Shown in pieces: positions 1 through 8,739 of a stretch of DNA of 64,000 nt. Numbering within the stretch: the first letter of the stretch is position 1; each line of letters starts with the position of its first letter. A model generated the notes under the pieces. It worked only from the letters and a program-made list of their open reading frames with translations. It did no database searches and was not told the origin of the DNA. Source of the DNA: Tardiphaga sp. vice304 (GTDB lineage: Bacteria > Pseudomonadota > Alphaproteobacteria > Rhizobiales > Xanthobacteraceae); the NCBI RefSeq assembly GCF_007018905.1, contig NZ_CP041402.1, positions 868,001-932,000 on the forward strand, given 5' to 3'. A program made the position numbers and the translations under genes.

Positions 1-1
1 C

Positions 2-436
2 ACCGATCCGCCGCTTGCGCTGCCGGGGCCGGATAGCGGCCTGCCGTTGAACCGCCGGCCCGGCAATGCCTTCATGAGCGGCCTGTCAACCTGCGTGGTG
101 CGCGGCGGTGGATTGATGGCATCGGGTCCGGGGGCGATGTGGTACCGGCTCGACCGGTCCCTGATCGAAGGCGCCGCCACCTCGCAGGTGATGCGCGCCG
201 TGGTCGCCGCGGATTTCAGCAACGGCTCTTCGGCGGTGCTGCCGTTCGAGCACTGGACCTTCCTCAATGCCGACCTCACCGTCAGCCTGGCGCGACCGCC
301 GGTCGGTGACTGGATCCTGCTGGATTCCGAAAGCTGGATCGGTCCGGACGGCACCGGTCTGGCGGCTTCGAAACTTGCCGACGTCAACGGCTATTTTGGC
401 CGCGCGGTGCAGAGCCTGGTGATCGAAAAGCGATAG
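2..436 (+). CDS. Thioesterase family protein, C-terminal part (5' end outside window)
   Basis: The reading frame is open from the first bases of the window and ends in TAG at 434-436, so the N-terminal part of the gene lies upstream. The visible 144 residues resemble the second hot-dog domain of TesB-like or 4HBT_3 acyl-CoA thioesterases: a hydrophobic core around WYRLD and an alternating strand pattern through DWILLDSESW and LAASKLADVNGYFGRA. Such enzymes hydrolyse acyl-CoA in the cytoplasm; the substrate cannot be read from this fragment. The first ATG in the frame lies inside the domain and is unlikely to be a true start. Confidence 0.65.
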   Translation, partial: TDPPLALPGPDSGLPLNRRPGNAFMSGLSTCVVRGGGLMASGPGAMWYRLDRSLIEGAATSQVMRAVVAADFSNGSSAVLPFEHWTFLNADLTVSLARPPVGDWILLDSESWIGPDGTGLAASKLADVNGYFGRAVQSLVIEKR

Positions 437-524
437 GCTTGGGTACGCTTCCAGACATGCGAAAAATCCAGTCGACGATGGAACCGTCTGATTGCATGGA
501 GGTTATTGGCCGTTAGGGGGCCGT

Positions 525-2018
525 ATGAGTTCGATGCCAGCATTATCCGACAGAGCCCAGACCGGAATATGGGGTCTGGATAATATTCTCTCGGGCGGTT
601 TTTCGCGCGGTCATGTCTTCCTTGTCGAAGGCGCGCCCGGCACCGGCAAGACGACCGTCGCGCTGCAGTTCCTGCAGGAGGGCGCACGCCGGGGCGAAAA
701 GGGGCTCTACATCACCCTGTCGGAAACCGAAGCCGAACTGCGCGATGGTGCGGCGTCGCACGGCTGGACGCTCGGTGACGGCATCGAGGTGTTCGAACTG
801 CTGCCGCCGGAAAGCCTGCTGGATTCCGATCAGCAGCAAAGCCTGCTGTACTCTTCCGACCTCGAACTTGGCGAAACCACCAAGCAGATCTTCGAGGCCG
901 TTGAGCGCGTGCAGCCCATGCGCGTCGTGCTCGACAGCCTGTCGGAAATCCGGCTGCTGGCGCAGAGCTCGTTGCGGTACCGCCGACAGATCCTTGCCAT
1001 CAAGCATTACTTCGCCAGGTTCGGCACCACGGTCATGCTGCTTGATGATCTCACTGCCGAGGTCGCCGACAAGACCGTGCACAGCGTCGCGCACGGGGTG
1101 CTGAGGCTTGAAGAACTGGCGCCGGCCTACGGCGCCGAGCGCCGCCGCGCCCGCGTCATCAAATATCGCGGCGTCAAGTTTCGCGGCGGCTATCACGACC
1201 TCACCATCACCAGGGGCGGCCTCAACGTGTTTCCGCGCCTGGTGGCCTCGGAATATCGCAGCCAGCTGGCGCGCTCGACAAAGTCATCCGGCATTGCCGA
1301 ATTGGACAAGCTGCTGGGCGGCGGCATCGAGACCGGGTCGAGCACGCTGGTGCTGGGGCCTGCCGGCACCGGTAAGTCGCTTGTCGCCATCACCAATGTC
1401 GTCGCCGCGATCCGACGCGGCGAGAAGGCTGCGCTGTTCGTATTCGACGAGGAGCTGGGACTGCTGTTCGATCGCATGAAGAAGATGAACATTGATCTCG
1501 CCGCGATGCAGAAGTCCGGGCATCTGGTCGTCGAACAGGTCGACGCCGCCGAATTGTCGCCCGGCGAATTCGCCCATCGGGTGCGCCGGCAGATCGACGA
1601 GCACGATATCAAGACCGTGGTGATCGACAGCCTCAACGGCTACCAGGCGGCGATGCCGGAGGAAAATTCGCTGATCCTGCACATGCACGAGCTGCTGCAG
1701 TATCTGAACCGACGCGGTGCGGCGACCTTCATGACGGTGGCACAGCACGGGCTGGTGGGCGACATGAAGGCGCCGATCGATGTCACTTATCTTGCCGACA
1801 CGGTAATCCTGCTGCGCTACTTTGAAGCCACTGGCAGCGTGCGGCGCGCCGTCTCGGTGATCAAGAAGCGCACCGGTAGCCATGAGGACACGATCCGCGA
1901 ATACCGGATCGATCATCGCGGACTGACCATCGGCGCGCCATTGACCGAATTCCAGGGCGTGCTGCGTGGCGTGCCGATCTATAGCGGCGCCGCATTGCTG
2001 GAGGAGCAGGCCACGTGA
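525..2018 (+). CDS. KaiC-like tandem RecA-fold ATPase
   Basis: The 497-residue protein has two RecA/KaiC domains. The Walker A motifs are GAPGTGKTT at residues 36-44 and GPAGTGKS at 278-285. The second domain keeps the paired acidic residues (FDEEL) after its P-loop; the first has only SET at the equivalent place. KaiC proteins are ATPases and autokinases. At the position of the cyanobacterial Ser431/Thr432 pair my alignment by eye gives Thr-Tyr (DVTYLADT). An in-frame TTG at 492 would add 11 residues, but GGGGG just before the ATG at 525 favours the shorter form. The stop overlaps the start of the next gene by 4 bases (GTGA), so the kinase is translationally coupled. No kaiA or kaiB is nearby, so a clock role is inference. 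Confidence 0.85.
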   Translation: MSSMPALSDRAQTGIWGLDNILSGGFSRGHVFLVEGAPGTGKTTVALQFLQEGARRGEKGLYITLSETEAELRDGAASHGWTLGDGIEVFELLPPESLLDSDQQQSLLYSSDLELGETTKQIFEAVERVQPMRVVLDSLSEIRLLAQSSLRYRRQILAIKHYFARFGTTVMLLDDLTAEVADKTVHSVAHGVLRLEELAPAYGAERRRARVIKYRGVKFRGGYHDLTITRGGLNVFPRLVASEYRSQLARSTKSSGIAELDKLLGGGIETGSSTLVLGPAGTGKSLVAITNVVAAIRRGEKAALFVFDEELGLLFDRMKKMNIDLAAMQKSGHLVVEQVDAAELSPGEFAHRVRRQIDEHDIKTVVIDSLNGYQAAMPEENSLILHMHELLQYLNRRGAATFMTVAQHGLVGDMKAPIDVTYLADTVILLRYFEATGSVRRAVSVIKKRTGSHEDTIREYRIDHRGLTIGAPLTEFQGVLRGVPIYSGAALLEEQAT

Positions 2019-4072
2019 AACCCGGTCTGTCCTCCGAGCGTGCAGTAATTCTCGCGCCAAAGGGGCGCGATGCCGTTGTGGCTGAAGCACTGATCCGGGA
2101 GGCCGGCTATTACGCACAGGCCTGTCCGGATTTCGCGACACTGCTGCACGAGATCGAAGGCGGCGCCGGCTGCGCGGTGATCGCCGACGAAGCCATCAAG
2201 ACAGCCGATTTGCGCGGTTTGGGCAAATGGCTGCACGAACAGCCGTCATGGTCGGATTTTCCGATCGTGCTGCTGACACATCAGGGCGGCGGGCCGGAGC
2301 GAAATCCAGACGCCGCACGGCTCGGGCATCTGCTCGGCAACGTCACCTTCATCGAGCGGCCTTTTCACCCGACGACGCTGATCTCGGTGATCGGCTCCGC
2401 CGTGCGCGGCCGGCGCCGGCAGTATCAGACCCGCGCCATTCTCGAGAACCTGAGCGAGAGCGAGGGGCTGTTGCAGACCGCGCTCAATGCCGGGCGCCTC
2501 GGTGCGCTGGAATTGCATCTGCCGGGCATGGAGCTGGAGCTGTCGGATACCTGCAAGTCCTTCTTCGGGCGCGGCCCGACCGAGCCTTTCACGTTCGACG
2601 ATCTGCAGGCTTCCATTCATCCCGATGACCGCGAGCGTCGCCAGGTCGAGCTCGACGCCGCCTTGCGGCACGGCGCCGACTACAATGTCGAGTACCGCAA
2701 TGTCTGGCCCGATGGTTCGGTGCACTGGGTCGAGACGCGCGCTCGCATTGTCCGTCATCCCGATGGCCAAGCGCGGTCGCTGGTCGGCGTTTGCGTCGAT
2801 ATTACCGCGCGAAAGACCTCCGACATCGAGCGCGATACGCTGCTGGACCAGTTGACGTCCGAGCGTTCGGCGCTGGCGGAGCTCACGGCGACGCTCGAGC
2901 AGCGTGTCGAGGAGCGCACCGCCGACCTGATGAAGGAGGTCGCCGCCCGCGAGCGTGCACAGGAGCAGCTGCGCCAGGCGCAGAAGATGGAAACCATCGG
3001 TCAGCTCACCGGCGGTGTCGCGCATGATTTCAACAATTTGCTGATGGCCGTGATGGGCAATCTTGAATTGCTGCGCAAGCGGATTCCCGACGATCCGCGC
3101 CTGCATCGGCTGATCGACGGCGCGCTGCAGGGCGCCGAACGCCGCGCCTCGCTGACGCAGCGGCTGCTCGCCTTCGCGCGCCAGCAGGACCTCAAGGCCG
3201 TCGCCGTGGATCTCGGCGGCCTGATCCGGGGCATGATCGATCTGTTGGAGCGTTCGCTCGGGCCGCGCGTGGCGCTGCGGCTCGACATTCCCGATGGCCT
3301 GCCGCCGGCGCGGATCGATGCCAACCAGCTCGAGCTGGCCATCCTCAACCTGGCGATCAACGCCCGCGACGCGATGCAGGACGGGGGCTCGATCGATATC
3401 CGGGTGTCTGAATACAGCGCCGGCAAGGGTGACGCGGCCCTCAACCCCGGCGACTATCTCAAGGTTTCGGTGATCGACAATGGCGGCGGCATGTCGCCGG
3501 AGACGCTGACGAAGGCGATCGAACCGTTCTTTTCGACCAAGCCGGTCGGCAAGGGCACCGGGCTCGGGCTCTCGATGGTGCATGGCTTGGCCGTGCAACT
3601 CGGCGGTACGCTGGAATTGTCCAGTGTGGTCGGCTGCGGCACCACCGCGACGCTGATCCTGCCGGTGACCACCAAGGCGCTGGAAACCGTCGGTCCCGCC
3701 GAGGTCACGCGCCAGGCCGCGCGGTCGGCGGTGATCCTGTTCGTCGACGACGACCCGCTGATTGCGATGTCGACGACGGAAATGCTGGAAGACCTCGGCC
3801 ACCGCATCATCGGCGCCAATTCCGGCCGCCACGCGCTGGACATCCTCAACAGCGGCGAGCCGCTTGACCTGATGATGACCGACCATGTGATGCCGGGCAT
3901 GACCGGCATCGAATTGGCGGCCGCGACCCGCGAGCTGCGGCCGTCGCTGCCGATCCTGCTGGCCACCGGCTATGCCGATTTGCCCGAAGGGGCACAGCTT
4001 GATCTGCCGCGGCTGGCCAAGCCATATCATCAGGAGCAGCTGCGCGAGCGGCTCGACCAGTTGCTGGGGTAG
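2015..4072 (+). CDS. Hybrid sensor histidine kinase with N-terminal pseudo-receiver, PAS and C-terminal receiver
   Basis: This 685-residue protein has no membrane segment. Its order is a CheY-like N-terminal domain (about 8-135) without a clear phosphoacceptor, a PAS/PAC domain (about 150-270, ending DITARK), a coiled coil (280-325), a HisKA H-box GGVAHDFNNLL with the phosphorylatable His at 337, an HATPase domain with N, G1 (DNGGGM) and G2 (GKGTGLGLS) boxes, and a receiver (about 575-685) with phosphoacceptor Asp623 in MMTDHVMP. The GTG start overlaps the KaiC-like stop. KaiC output through a partner kinase is known in cyanobacteria (SasA), so this is the likely signalling partner. No DNA-binding regulator follows, so output must pass elsewhere. 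Confidence 0.88.
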   Translation: MKPGLSSERAVILAPKGRDAVVAEALIREAGYYAQACPDFATLLHEIEGGAGCAVIADEAIKTADLRGLGKWLHEQPSWSDFPIVLLTHQGGGPERNPDAARLGHLLGNVTFIERPFHPTTLISVIGSAVRGRRRQYQTRAILENLSESEGLLQTALNAGRLGALELHLPGMELELSDTCKSFFGRGPTEPFTFDDLQASIHPDDRERRQVELDAALRHGADYNVEYRNVWPDGSVHWVETRARIVRHPDGQARSLVGVCVDITARKTSDIERDTLLDQLTSERSALAELTATLEQRVEERTADLMKEVAARERAQEQLRQAQKMETIGQLTGGVAHDFNNLLMAVMGNLELLRKRIPDDPRLHRLIDGALQGAERRASLTQRLLAFARQQDLKAVAVDLGGLIRGMIDLLERSLGPRVALRLDIPDGLPPARIDANQLELAILNLAINARDAMQDGGSIDIRVSEYSAGKGDAALNPGDYLKVSVIDNGGGMSPETLTKAIEPFFSTKPVGKGTGLGLSMVHGLAVQLGGTLELSSVVGCGTTATLILPVTTKALETVGPAEVTRQAARSAVILFVDDDPLIAMSTTEMLEDLGHRIIGANSGRHALDILNSGEPLDLMMTDHVMPGMTGIELAAATRELRPSLPILLATGYADLPEGAQLDLPRLAKPYHQEQLRERLDQLLG

Positions 4073-4136
4073 CAGCCGCTACGCCATCCCGGTCGTGGGC
4101 GGCTTGTCCGGGGCCGTAATGCAGCGGGCTGCGGAA

Positions 4137-4151
4137 TTTACCATCTGTTAA
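4137..4151. promoter_or_regulatory. CtrA-like binding site
   Basis: TTTA, seven bases, TTAA matches the alphaproteobacterial CtrA consensus TTAA-N7-TTAA with one mismatch, and the second half continues as TTAACCAT, a common CtrA half-site form. It lies 65 bases before the 81-residue protein at 4216. A short palindrome (AACCA-TGT-TGGTT, 4150-4162) overlaps it, and a hairpin GGCCGC-N5-GCGGCC (4182-4198) follows. The CtrA assignment is by consensus only. Confidence 0.4.
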
Positions 4152-4215
4152 CCATGTTGGTTCCATCAATAGCCCAGGATCGGCCGCATATCGCGGCCTG
4201 GCTCGGGGAGCTGTC

Positions 4216-4461
4216 ATGGACCTCGCTGTTTTTTCTGCGAAGACACCGGCGTCAATCGAGGAGATCAAGGCGCGGGTCGCCTTTGCATTCGAACGCCATC
4301 CGCTGTGCCGCGATGTCGCTTTCGACGTCGTTTCCAGCCCGCGCAGCTCGAAAGGCGCGAACTGGACCATCTGCATCGAGCGAGTCGAACCGGAAGCGCT
4401 GTGGGAGGCTTCCGATATCGTCTCTGACATCCAGGAAGCCTATAGTCTCGTCGCCGCCTGA
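4216..4461 (+). CDS. Conserved hypothetical protein, 81 residues
   Basis: A small soluble protein without a signal peptide or membrane segment. The start is supported by GGGGAGCT five bases upstream. It has a predicted alternating fold: an N-terminal helix (SIEEIKARVAFAFERH), a central strand around AFDVVSS, the segment GANWTICIERV, and a C-terminal helix. I do not recognise a named family. It sits alone after the KaiC/kinase pair, with a CtrA-like site upstream, which hints at cell-cycle-linked expression. Confidence 0.65.
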   Translation: MDLAVFSAKTPASIEEIKARVAFAFERHPLCRDVAFDVVSSPRSSKGANWTICIERVEPEALWEASDIVSDIQEAYSLVAA

Positions 4462-4553
4462 CGTATCGCGATACCGCCGCGGCATGGTTCAGCCGCAATT
4501 CGCCGGCACATCTCACGGCGATAAAGGCGGTTCGTCGATAACGGAGGAGTGGC

Positions 4554-5183
4554 TTGACGCGAACGCTGCTCATTCTGGCGCTGGTCGGTGTGATCGTGGT
4601 CGGCGCCGCCGTGGCGGCGATCCTTGGCCGCGACAGCGCGCCATCGCCGGACCCGGCCGCCGTCAGTTCAGTGGCGGTGACGCGCGGCCCGGTGGCCAAT
4701 CGCGAAAACAAGAAGGACCGGCTGGTCACGGCCCCCTTCGCGCTGGCCGAGGATTCGCTGCGCCAGGCCTTCGCGTCGGATAGTCCGCTGGCCGGCCCGG
4801 GCAATACTGTACTGGCGCCGATCGTGATCCCCTCGCAGCAGCCCGCCAGGCCGAAACTGGCCGCGCCGTCCGGCCACAAAAACTATTCGCTGCTCAGCGA
4901 CGCGCAGATCGCCGCCATCAAGGGCCGGCTCAACCTCACCGCCGCACAGCAGCAGAACTGGCCCGCCGTGGAAGACGCGCTGCGCGCCGTCGCGCGGAAG
5001 ATTCACGCGGCGCGTCTCGCCAATCCCGGTGGCAGCGCGCCGCTCGATCCCGCCAGCGCCGAGGTCCAGCAGTTGAAGTCGGCCGCGATGCCGTTGCTGG
5101 TTCAGCTGCGCGAGGACCAGAAGCGCGAAGTGCGATCGCTGGCCCGCCTGATCGGCCTCAACGCCGTCGCGTCGGCGATCTGA
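4554..5183 (+). CDS. Membrane-anchored periplasmic protein with LTxxQ-like segment
   Basis: The TTG start is preceded by GGAGGAG at good spacing. Residues 4-24 form one hydrophobic N-terminal anchor or signal, followed by a Pro/Ala-rich low-complexity stretch. Residues about 110-205 are helical and contain LNLTAAQQQNWP, close to the LTxxQ repeat of Spy/CpxP-type periplasmic proteins. That family includes envelope-stress chaperones, but similarity here is limited to the short motif and the helical pattern. It is convergent with the monooxygenase gene, with only 3 bases between the stops. Confidence 0.6.
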   Translation: MTRTLLILALVGVIVVGAAVAAILGRDSAPSPDPAAVSSVAVTRGPVANRENKKDRLVTAPFALAEDSLRQAFASDSPLAGPGNTVLAPIVIPSQQPARPKLAAPSGHKNYSLLSDAQIAAIKGRLNLTAAQQQNWPAVEDALRAVARKIHAARLANPGGSAPLDPASAEVQQLKSAAMPLLVQLREDQKREVRSLARLIGLNAVASAI

Positions 5184-5186
5184 GCT

Positions 5187-6200
5187 TTAGGCGACCGCGC
5201 TGACCGGCGCGTCGGCGAGTTGCGCGTTGGCTTGCGCAATCAGCTCGTAGGAATGCAGCCGCGCCTGGTGGTCGTAGACGTCCGACACGATCATCAATTC
5301 ATCCGCGCCGGTTTTGGCGACCAGGGCCGCGATGCCGGCGCGCACGGTCTCTTTCGATCCCACGATGGACAGCGACAGCATCCGCATCGCCTGCATCTTC
5401 TCGGTGGGCGACCAGTAGGTTTCGATATCGTCGATCGGCGGCTGGCTGAGGCCGCGGGTGCCGCGCGCCATGTTGGTTAACGACATCTGCTGCGTGGTCC
5501 ACAGGCGGTTCGCTTCCTTGTCGGTATCGGCGGCGATGATGTTGACGCCGACCATGGCATGTGACTTCGCCGACTGCTCGGACGCCTCAAAGCGCTCGCG
5601 GTAGATCTGCAGCGCCTGCATCAAGGCCTCCGGCGCGAAATGCGAGGCAAAGGCGTAGGGCAGGCCGAGCGCGGCGGCGAGCTGCGCGCCATAGGTCGAG
5701 GAGCCCAGGATCCACAGCGGCACGTCGGTGCCGGCGGCGGGGACCGCCTGGATGTTCTGGTTCGGCCCGACAGGGGCGAAATAGGCCTGCAGCTCCATCA
5801 CGTCCTGCGGGAAATTGTCGGAATTCGTCATCGTCCGGCGCAGCGCGCGCATGGTGATCTGGTCGGTGCCGGGGGCGCGCCCGAGCCCGAGGTCGATGCG
5901 GCCCGGATACAGCCGCGCCAGCGTGCCGAACTGTTCGGCAATGACGATCGGCGCATGGTTGGGCAGCATGATGCCGCCGGCGCCGACGCGGATGGTCTTG
6001 GTGCCGGCCGCGATGTGACTGACCACCAGCGAGGTGGCAGCGCTGGCGATGCCGGCCATGTTGTGGTGTTCGGCGACCCAGAACCGCTGGTAGCCCCATT
6101 GCTCGGCATGCGCGGCGAGGTCGCGCGCATTGTCGAGCGCCCCGCGCGCGTCGGTTCCCTGGGTGACGCGGACGAGGTCGAGGATCGAAAGCACGGTCAT
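5187..6200 (-). CDS. LLM-class flavin-dependent monooxygenase (luciferase-like)
   Basis: The 337-residue protein starts [14 protein letters not shown] and shows the bacterial luciferase TIM-barrel pattern: [10 protein letters not shown] near residue 50, the [13 protein letters not shown] segment, and [18 protein letters not shown]. This matches the YhbW/MsnO8 type of FMN- or F420-like oxidoreductase. Substrate is not predictable. The frame extends upstream by 45 codons, but AGGAG just before the ATG at 6200 and the standard family N-terminus fix the start there. A LysR gene lies upstream on the same strand. Confidence 0.87.
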   Translation of the reverse strand: MTVLSILDLVRVTQGTDARGALDNARDLAAHAEQWGYQRFWVAEHHNMAGIASAATSLVVSHIAAGTKTIRVGAGGIMLPNHAPIVIAEQFGTLARLYPGRIDLGLGRAPGTDQITMRALRRTMTNSDNFPQDVMELQAYFAPVGPNQNIQAVPAAGTDVPLWILGSSTYGAQLAAALGLPYAFASHFAPEALMQALQIYRERFEASEQSAKSHAMVGVNIIAADTDKEANRLWTTQQMSLTNMARGTRGLSQPPIDDIETYWSPTEKMQAMRMLSLSIVGSKETVRAGIAALVAKTGADELMIVSDVYDHQARLHSYELIAQANAQLADAPVSAVA

Positions 6201-6324
6201 GGGTGGCTCCTGGGCGGCTTGCCGTTCTACGGTATCTAGGCACGAGGCGCCGGGATCGCCAGCGCAGCCGTGCCATTCCGGATTGCCGTACACCTCAGTG
6301 CCGAGCGATCGTATCGTCGCCGCC

Positions 6325-7176
6325 TCAGCGTGCATGGGACCGAAAGGCGGCGCCCAGCGTACGCAGCGCGCCGCGCGCCCGGGCGTCGGTGAGGCTGGAA
6401 TGCAGCATCACCTCGCCATCAGGCAATTTCGGCAGGCCGAGCCGTGGACCGACATCGACGCTGCCTGCTGGTGCCACCCGGCGAACCAGCGCGGCAAGCG
6501 CGAGGCCCGCCGAGATCGCCGCGCCGATGGTCGCGACCCCGCCCCCGACGAACACTTCCTCCCACGCGACACCTGCGGCATCGAGGGCACCGATCGCCAT
6601 CGCGCGCACGTTGCAGGGCTCGGCCTGGGTGGCCAGCCGCAACGGCTCGCCGGGCTGATGACGAAAGTCGGGCGAGGCCATCCAGCCGAATTCCTCGGTC
6701 AGCAACAGCTCGCCGTCGCGGCGGCGGGAATCGTGGCGCAGCACGATCGCGGCGTCCAGGGTGCCGCTGTCATACGCCTCCAGCATCAGGCGCGACGTCT
6801 CGATATGCAGCTCCATGACCAGCGCGGGATCGGTCGCGTTCATGCGCGTCAGCACCTGCGCCAGATCGGCGCCGACCAGATGATGGCTGATCCCGACCAC
6901 CAGGCGGCGGCGCTCGACCGCAAACGCGCCGAGCGCCGCCTGGTGCGCGGCGACCAGATGGCGGGCAGACGCCAGGAACGCGGTCCCCTCCGATGACAAC
7001 CGCACCAGCCGAGGCGTGCGTTCCAACAACCGCTTGCCGAGCCCGCTTTCCAGCCGCTTGATCTTCAGGCTAACGGCCGACTGGGTGCTGCCCATCGCCT
7101 CGGCCGCTCGGGTGAAACTGGCGAGATCGGCCACCAGCACAAAGGCCTGCACGGCTTCGACATCCAGCGTCTTCAT
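6325..7176 (-). CDS. LysR-family transcriptional regulator
   Basis: A 283-residue protein with an N-terminal winged helix-turn-helix (residues about 4-62: [20 protein letters not shown]) and a C-terminal periplasmic-binding-type effector domain. It is divergent from the tautomerase at 7284 across a 107-base AT-rich gap holding a palindrome. LysR proteins usually control the divergent gene, so the tautomerase is the best candidate target. The monooxygenase downstream on the same strand may be co-transcribed. Confidence 0.9.
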   Translation of the reverse strand: MKTLDVEAVQAFVLVADLASFTRAAEAMGSTQSAVSLKIKRLESGLGKRLLERTPRLVRLSSEGTAFLASARHLVAAHQAALGAFAVERRRLVVGISHHLVGADLAQVLTRMNATDPALVMELHIETSRLMLEAYDSGTLDAAIVLRHDSRRRDGELLLTEEFGWMASPDFRHQPGEPLRLATQAEPCNVRAMAIGALDAAGVAWEEVFVGGGVATIGAAISAGLALAALVRRVAPAGSVDVGPRLGLPKLPDGEVMLHSSLTDARARGALRTLGAAFRSHAR

Positions 7177-7202
7177 CGGCCACCATTTAAATCTGGTATC
7201 AT

Positions 7203-7217
7203 TGAAATATCATTTCA
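7203..7217. promoter_or_regulatory. Candidate LysR operator between lysR gene and tautomerase
   Basis: TGAAAT-ATC-ATTTCA is a perfect 6+6 inverted repeat in a locally AT-rich stretch between the divergent genes. A second, wider inverted pair (ATCATTG near 7198, CAATGAT near 7229) surrounds it. The site fits the T-Nx-A dyad typical of LysR operators, and the local base composition differs sharply from the flanking genes. Confidence 0.5.
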
Positions 7218-7283
7218 TATCGTTTTCCAATGATCAATGTGGGGCTAGGTTTGCGGCATCGGAATTGATCACAGGAGACCACC

Positions 7284-7667
7284 ATGCCGCTGGTTCGTAT
7301 TTCACTGCTGCGGGGCAAGCCGTCCGCCTATCGCCAGGCGATTGCCGAAGCGGTCTATCAGGCGCTGCGCGATACGTTCGACGTGCCGGACCGCGACCGC
7401 TTTGTCACGATCACGGAGCATGACGGCGAGGATTTCATCTTCGACCGTTTCTATCTCGGCATCGACCGCAGCGACGACTTCGTCATCATCCAGCTCACGG
7501 TGAGCAACACCCGGACGCGCGAGAAGAAGCGGGCGCTATACCGGCGCATCGTCGAGTTACTTGCTGCCGATCCCGGGCTGCGGCCCGAGGACGTGTTCAT
7601 CAATCTCGTCGAGGTGCTGCCGGAGAATTGGTCGTTCGGGATGGGCGAGGCGCAGTACGTCAAGTGA
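7284..7667 (+). CDS. Tautomerase-superfamily protein
   Basis: The protein has 127 residues and begins Met-Pro, so Pro becomes the catalytic N-terminal base after Met removal, as in 4-oxalocrotonate tautomerase and MIF-like enzymes. It carries two tautomerase-type beta-alpha-beta units (PLVRISLLRG near the start; VIIQLTVSNTRTREKKRALY in the middle) and the GEAQYVK tail of the tautomerase_2-like group. The start has GGAGA upstream. These enzymes act on enol/keto substrates in degradation pathways; the exact substrate is unknown. It is probably controlled by the divergent LysR protein. Confidence 0.85.
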   Translation: MPLVRISLLRGKPSAYRQAIAEAVYQALRDTFDVPDRDRFVTITEHDGEDFIFDRFYLGIDRSDDFVIIQLTVSNTRTREKKRALYRRIVELLAADPGLRPEDVFINLVEVLPENWSFGMGEAQYVK

Positions 7668-7688
7668 TGGGGGTCTGCGCGCTCGCTG

Positions 7689-7740
7689 CCCCGGATTGCG
7701 TCGCCACGCGCTGCGCGCGCGACGACTTCATCCGGGCTAC
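7689..7740. repeat. Palindromic intergenic repeat, CCCGGATG family, copy 1
   Basis: The element runs from CCCCGGATTGCGTCG to CATCCGGGCTAC and is an imperfect inverted repeat filling the gap between the convergent tautomerase and dehydrogenase genes. The same ends in the opposite order recur at 15323 and a relative lies at 27227. This is the REP-like class common in Bradyrhizobium relatives; it may act as a bidirectional terminator here. Confidence 0.75.
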
Positions 7741-7743
7741 GGA

Positions 7744-8625
7744 TTACCGCGTCGGGACCGGCTTGTCGCCGCGGTAGTCGTAGAAGCCGCGCTGCGTCTT
7801 GCGGCCGAGCCAGCCGGCTTCGACATATTTCACCAGCAGCGGGCAGGGGCGGTACTTGGAATCGGCCAGGCCCTCATGCAGCACCTGCATGATCGACAGG
7901 CAGGTATCCAGGCCGATGAAGTCGGCCAGTTCGAGCGGGCCCATCGGGTGGTGCGCGCCGAGCTTCATCGCGGCGTCGATCGCCTCGACGTTGCCGACGC
8001 CTTCATACAGCGTGTAGATCGCCTCATTGATCATCGGCAGCAGGATGCGGTTGACGATGAAGGCCGGGAAATCCTCGGAGACGGCGATCTGCTTGCCGAG
8101 CTTGCTGACGAATTCCTTGGAGGCGTCGAACGTCGCGTCGTCGGTGGCGATGCCGCGGATCAGTTCGACCAGCTCCATCAAGGGCACCGGGTTCATGAAG
8201 TGAATGCCGATGAATTTTTCCGGGCGGTCGGTGGACGCCGCCAGCCGGGTGATCGAGATCGACGAGGTGTTGGAGGCCACGATCGCTTCCGGCTTCAGCA
8301 CGGCGCAGAGATCGTGAAAAATCTTGCGCTTGATCTCTTCTTTCTCGACCGCTGTCTCGATCACGAGGTCGCAATCCGACAGACCGTCCATCGCATCCGA
8401 TGATACGATCCTGTCGAGCGCCGACTTGCGGGCGTCCTCGGTGATGATCTTCTTGGCGACCTGCCGCGACAGATTGCCGTTGATGGTCGCCATCGCCGAC
8501 TTCAGCCGCTCGGCCGAGACGTCGTTGAGCACCACGTCAAAGCCGCCCAGGGCCGCGACATGTGCGATGCCGTTGCCCATCTGGCCCGAGCCGATCACGC
8601 CGACTTTCTTGATCATAACCGCCAT
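7744..8625 (-). CDS. hbdA: 3-hydroxybutyryl-CoA dehydrogenase
   Basis: A 293-residue NAD(P)-dependent L-3-hydroxyacyl-CoA dehydrogenase. It has the Rossmann motif GSGQMGNGIA near the start, the NTSSISIT segment, the catalytic His in GIHFMNPVPLMELVE, and a C-terminal helical domain (HHPMGPLELADFIGLD). It interconverts acetoacetyl-CoA and 3-hydroxybutyryl-CoA. An upstream ATG exists at 8658, but MAVMIKKVGVIG matches the usual family start. It lies downstream of etfBA on the same strand, the frequent alphaproteobacterial arrangement, though a hairpin separates it from etfA. Confidence 0.93.
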   Translation of the reverse strand: MAVMIKKVGVIGSGQMGNGIAHVAALGGFDVVLNDVSAERLKSAMATINGNLSRQVAKKIITEDARKSALDRIVSSDAMDGLSDCDLVIETAVEKEEIKRKIFHDLCAVLKPEAIVASNTSSISITRLAASTDRPEKFIGIHFMNPVPLMELVELIRGIATDDATFDASKEFVSKLGKQIAVSEDFPAFIVNRILLPMINEAIYTLYEGVGNVEAIDAAMKLGAHHPMGPLELADFIGLDTCLSIMQVLHEGLADSKYRPCPLLVKYVEAGWLGRKTQRGFYDYRGDKPVPTR

Positions 8626-8682
8626 CTTGTCATCTGATCGGGTGGCCGGCTGCGTCACCGCGACCGCCCCCTGTTATTGCAC

Positions 8683-8720
8683 AAACACCGGCCGAAGTCC
8701 TCTGATCCCGGCCGGCGTTT
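8683..8720 (-). terminator. Terminator-like hairpin after etfA
   Basis: On the minus strand AAACGCCGGCCG pairs with CGGCCGGTGTTT with one mismatch around a 14-base loop, followed by the modest T-rich GTGTTTGTG. It lies between the etfA stop and the dehydrogenase start and could cause partial termination. Confidence 0.5.
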
Positions 8721-8739
8721 CTCATCGACCTTAGCGCGG

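Noticed and set aside
2246..4030. Long minus-strand open frame opposite the hybrid kinase
   Set aside because: It is antisense to a clear multidomain gene, has a His/Arg/Gln-rich composition typical of GC-rich reverse frames, and no recognisable domain.
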